From the NCBI GenBank assembly GCA_030604405.1, contig JAUVVY010000025.1, forward strand, positions 1 through 64,000: a DNA stretch of 64,000 bases, written 5' to 3'. Shown here piece after piece: positions 62,869 through 64,000 of this stretch (position 1 is its first letter; every line of letters begins with the position of its first letter). A program made the position numbers and the translations under genes. Below the pieces are notes generated by a model. The model was not told where the DNA came from, searched no databases, and saw nothing but the letters and a program-made list of their open reading frames with translations. The stretch is from a bacterium. GTDB lineage: Bacteria; Armatimonadota; Zipacnadia; Zipacnadales; UBA11051.

Positions 62869-64000
62869 ATGGTTTGCTTCACTTCCGCCGAAGCGCAGAT
62901 GCGCACGCCCGGTGCTCACCCCAGGCTTTTCTTCACGGCCGACACGTTGATGCAACTGCGCCAGTTGCGCTCGAACGCAGTCCACGCCCGCATCTGGGGG
63001 AACCTGGAGGCCTCCGCGGACTGGTGCCTGGATCTTGAACCCCGCACCGACTGGATTGCCCCCAGATCTCCGGACCCCATCTACGAGAACCTCTACGACC
63101 GCTTCTATGCCATGATGCACGACATGGCAGTGATGGAGCATCTGGCCTTCGCCTGCGCATACAGCGGAGAGCAACGCTACGCGGAGGCCGGCAGGCGGTG
63201 GGCGCTTTGTGGCGCACGGGTCTGGCAGCACGAGGCCGACGGCGAAGCAGACGCGGCCAAGGCCTACGCGGTGATGCGGCTGGTCAAAGGTCTGGCCGTG
63301 AGCTACGACCTGCTCTACTCCGGAATGCCGGAGGCCGAGGCCACGGAGATCCGGGATACCATCGTCCGCATCGGCCGCAAGTATTACGATTGGTATGTGA
63401 AGAACCCGGGGATGGCAGGGCCCGACCAGGACAAGCACCACGGCAGCGTGGAGGCCAGTTCCTTGGGGATCGCCGCCCTGGCTGTGCTCGGGGAGGCACC
63501 TGAGGCCGCCGACTGGTTGGCCCTGATGGTCAAGAAGCACCGGGAATACCTGATCCGCTGCGCTCTCACCGCTGACGGCAATCAGCAAGACAGCTCCAAC
63601 TTCTGGGCCTCCACCATGCAGTACAGGATCATGTTCATGGATGCGCTCCGCCGCGTCACCGGAGAGGACCTGTTCCAGGGCGCGGATCCCTTCATGGATG
63701 GTCGCGTGGCACTGGCGGCAGTGGTCGGGGAGAAGCGGCCCGGGCCCAACGAGGACAACAGGTCAATTCTGTTCGGGCCCAGCTACGGACAGCTTGACTA
63801 CTGGTCTCCGGTGCTGGTGTTCCTGGCCCGGCAGTACCGTCGGCCGATCTACCAGCATCTGGCCCTGTGGGACCATGCTCTGGGCAGCCTTCAGAGGACT
63901 CGCTACACGACCCCCAACGGAGAAACATTGCTCTTCAGTTGGGGCGGATACGCGTACGCATGGTACGACCCATCGGTGGAGCCGGGCGTTGAGCCCGGGC
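62869..64000 (+). CDS. Heparinase/alginate-lyase-like protein, N-terminal part (cut by window end)
   Basis: 377 residues are visible, open to the window edge. Start ATG at 62869. It begins near HPRLFFTADTLMQLRQLRSN, the entry helix typical of heparinase/alginate-lyase-type (DUF4962-like) lyases. A helical toroid follows (HDMAVMEHLAFACAYSGEQR, KGLAVSYDLLYSGMPEAEA, DKHHGSVEASSLGIAALAVL, DSSNFWASTMQYRIMFMDAL). No obvious signal peptide is seen. The catalytic beta-core lies outside the window. Fifth heparinase-type protein in this stretch; function inferred only from the fold. Confidence 0.7.
   Translation, partial: MVCFTSAEAQMRTPGAHPRLFFTADTLMQLRQLRSNAVHARIWGNLEASADWCLDLEPRTDWIAPRSPDPIYENLYDRFYAMMHDMAVMEHLAFACAYSGEQRYAEAGRRWALCGARVWQHEADGEADAAKAYAVMRLVKGLAVSYDLLYSGMPEAEATEIRDTIVRIGRKYYDWYVKNPGMAGPDQDKHHGSVEASSLGIAALAVLGEAPEAADWLALMVKKHREYLIRCALTADGNQQDSSNFWASTMQYRIMFMDALRRVTGEDLFQGADPFMDGRVALAAVVGEKRPGPNEDNRSILFGPSYGQLDYWSPVLVFLARQYRRPIYQHLALWDHALGSLQRTRYTTPNGETLLFSWGGYAYAWYDPSVEPGVEPG

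Noticed and set aside
62845-63588. Minus-strand frame of 247 codons near the window end
   Set aside because: It overlaps the plus-strand heparinase-type gene, which has the HPRLFFTADTL motif and continues to the edge.
1-64000. CRISPR array, tRNA or rRNA genes
   Set aside because: No regularly spaced 25-40-base direct repeats, no cloverleaf-like sequence with TTCGAA-type loop and CCA-type end, and no rRNA signature were recognised by eye; small RNAs could be missed.

Overview
This is a GC-rich bacterial chromosome fragment. The best fit is an uncultured polysaccharide-degrading lineage of the Planctomycetota, Lentisphaerota, Hydrogenedentota or Armatimonadota kind. That placement is an inference: it rests on many large secreted proteins with heparinase II/III cores, LamG and F5/8-type domains, beta-propellers, FecR and CHASE2 domains and a neutral-ceramidase-like protein. 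No rRNA, tRNA or ribosomal protein gene was seen to anchor the taxonomy.

Layout. 1-9.9 kb: the 5' part of a propeller lipoprotein (minus strand, cut by the window edge), then plus-strand genes for a very large heparinase-like lyase, a TIM-barrel glycoside hydrolase and a GH32-like enzyme, with two gene relics between them. 10-20.1 kb: minus-strand genes for a secreted propeller, a LamG/TIM-barrel protein and a heparinase/F5-8/FG-GAP giant. Relics of the FG-GAP tail lie downstream and upstream of this block. 20.1-24.7 kb: plus-strand NAD-dependent epimerase, a CBM9-like protein and a TIM-barrel/HEAT/transglutaminase fusion. 25-28.2 kb: a tightly coupled minus-strand operon of a two-subunit fumarase/tartrate-dehydratase-type hydro-lyase with an AtuA-like (DUF1446) and a DUF4387 protein. 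28.3-35 kb: a second secreted propeller, a neutral-ceramidase-like protein, a soluble transhydrogenase (SthA) and a kelch-like protein. 35.4-42 kb: a minus-strand operon of a CHASE2 adenylate cyclase, a FecR/TPR/outer-membrane beta-barrel fusion and a lipoprotein. 42.2-45.9 kb: a 1.6-1.9 kb tandem duplication of a secreted-protein gene and its leader; the second copy is decayed. 45.9-47.3 kb: small or broken ORFs. 47.4-54.1 kb: two convergent heparinase-like genes. 54.1-61.1 kb: four plus-strand genes (ankyrin, beta-helix, WD40 with F5/8, gamma-glutamyltranspeptidase) framed by the 5' part of an IS3-type orfA and the 3' part of an IS3-type orfB in the same orientation. 61.2-64 kb: a CARDB-like protein, a SnoaL-like protein and a fifth heparinase-type gene that runs off the edge.

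How the parts may work together (inference): several exported lyases and hydrolases would cleave uronic-acid-rich or other complex polysaccharides. Secreted propellers, LamG, CBM9-like and F5/8 domains would bind glycans or proteins. The epimerase and the hydro-lyase/AtuA/DUF4387 operon would process sugar-acid or dicarboxylate products in the cytoplasm. The cyclase/FecR/barrel operon looks like an envelope-sensing unit. The spacers contain many relics (IS3 pieces, truncated paralogues, detached FG-GAP tails), which points to repeated duplication and recombination.
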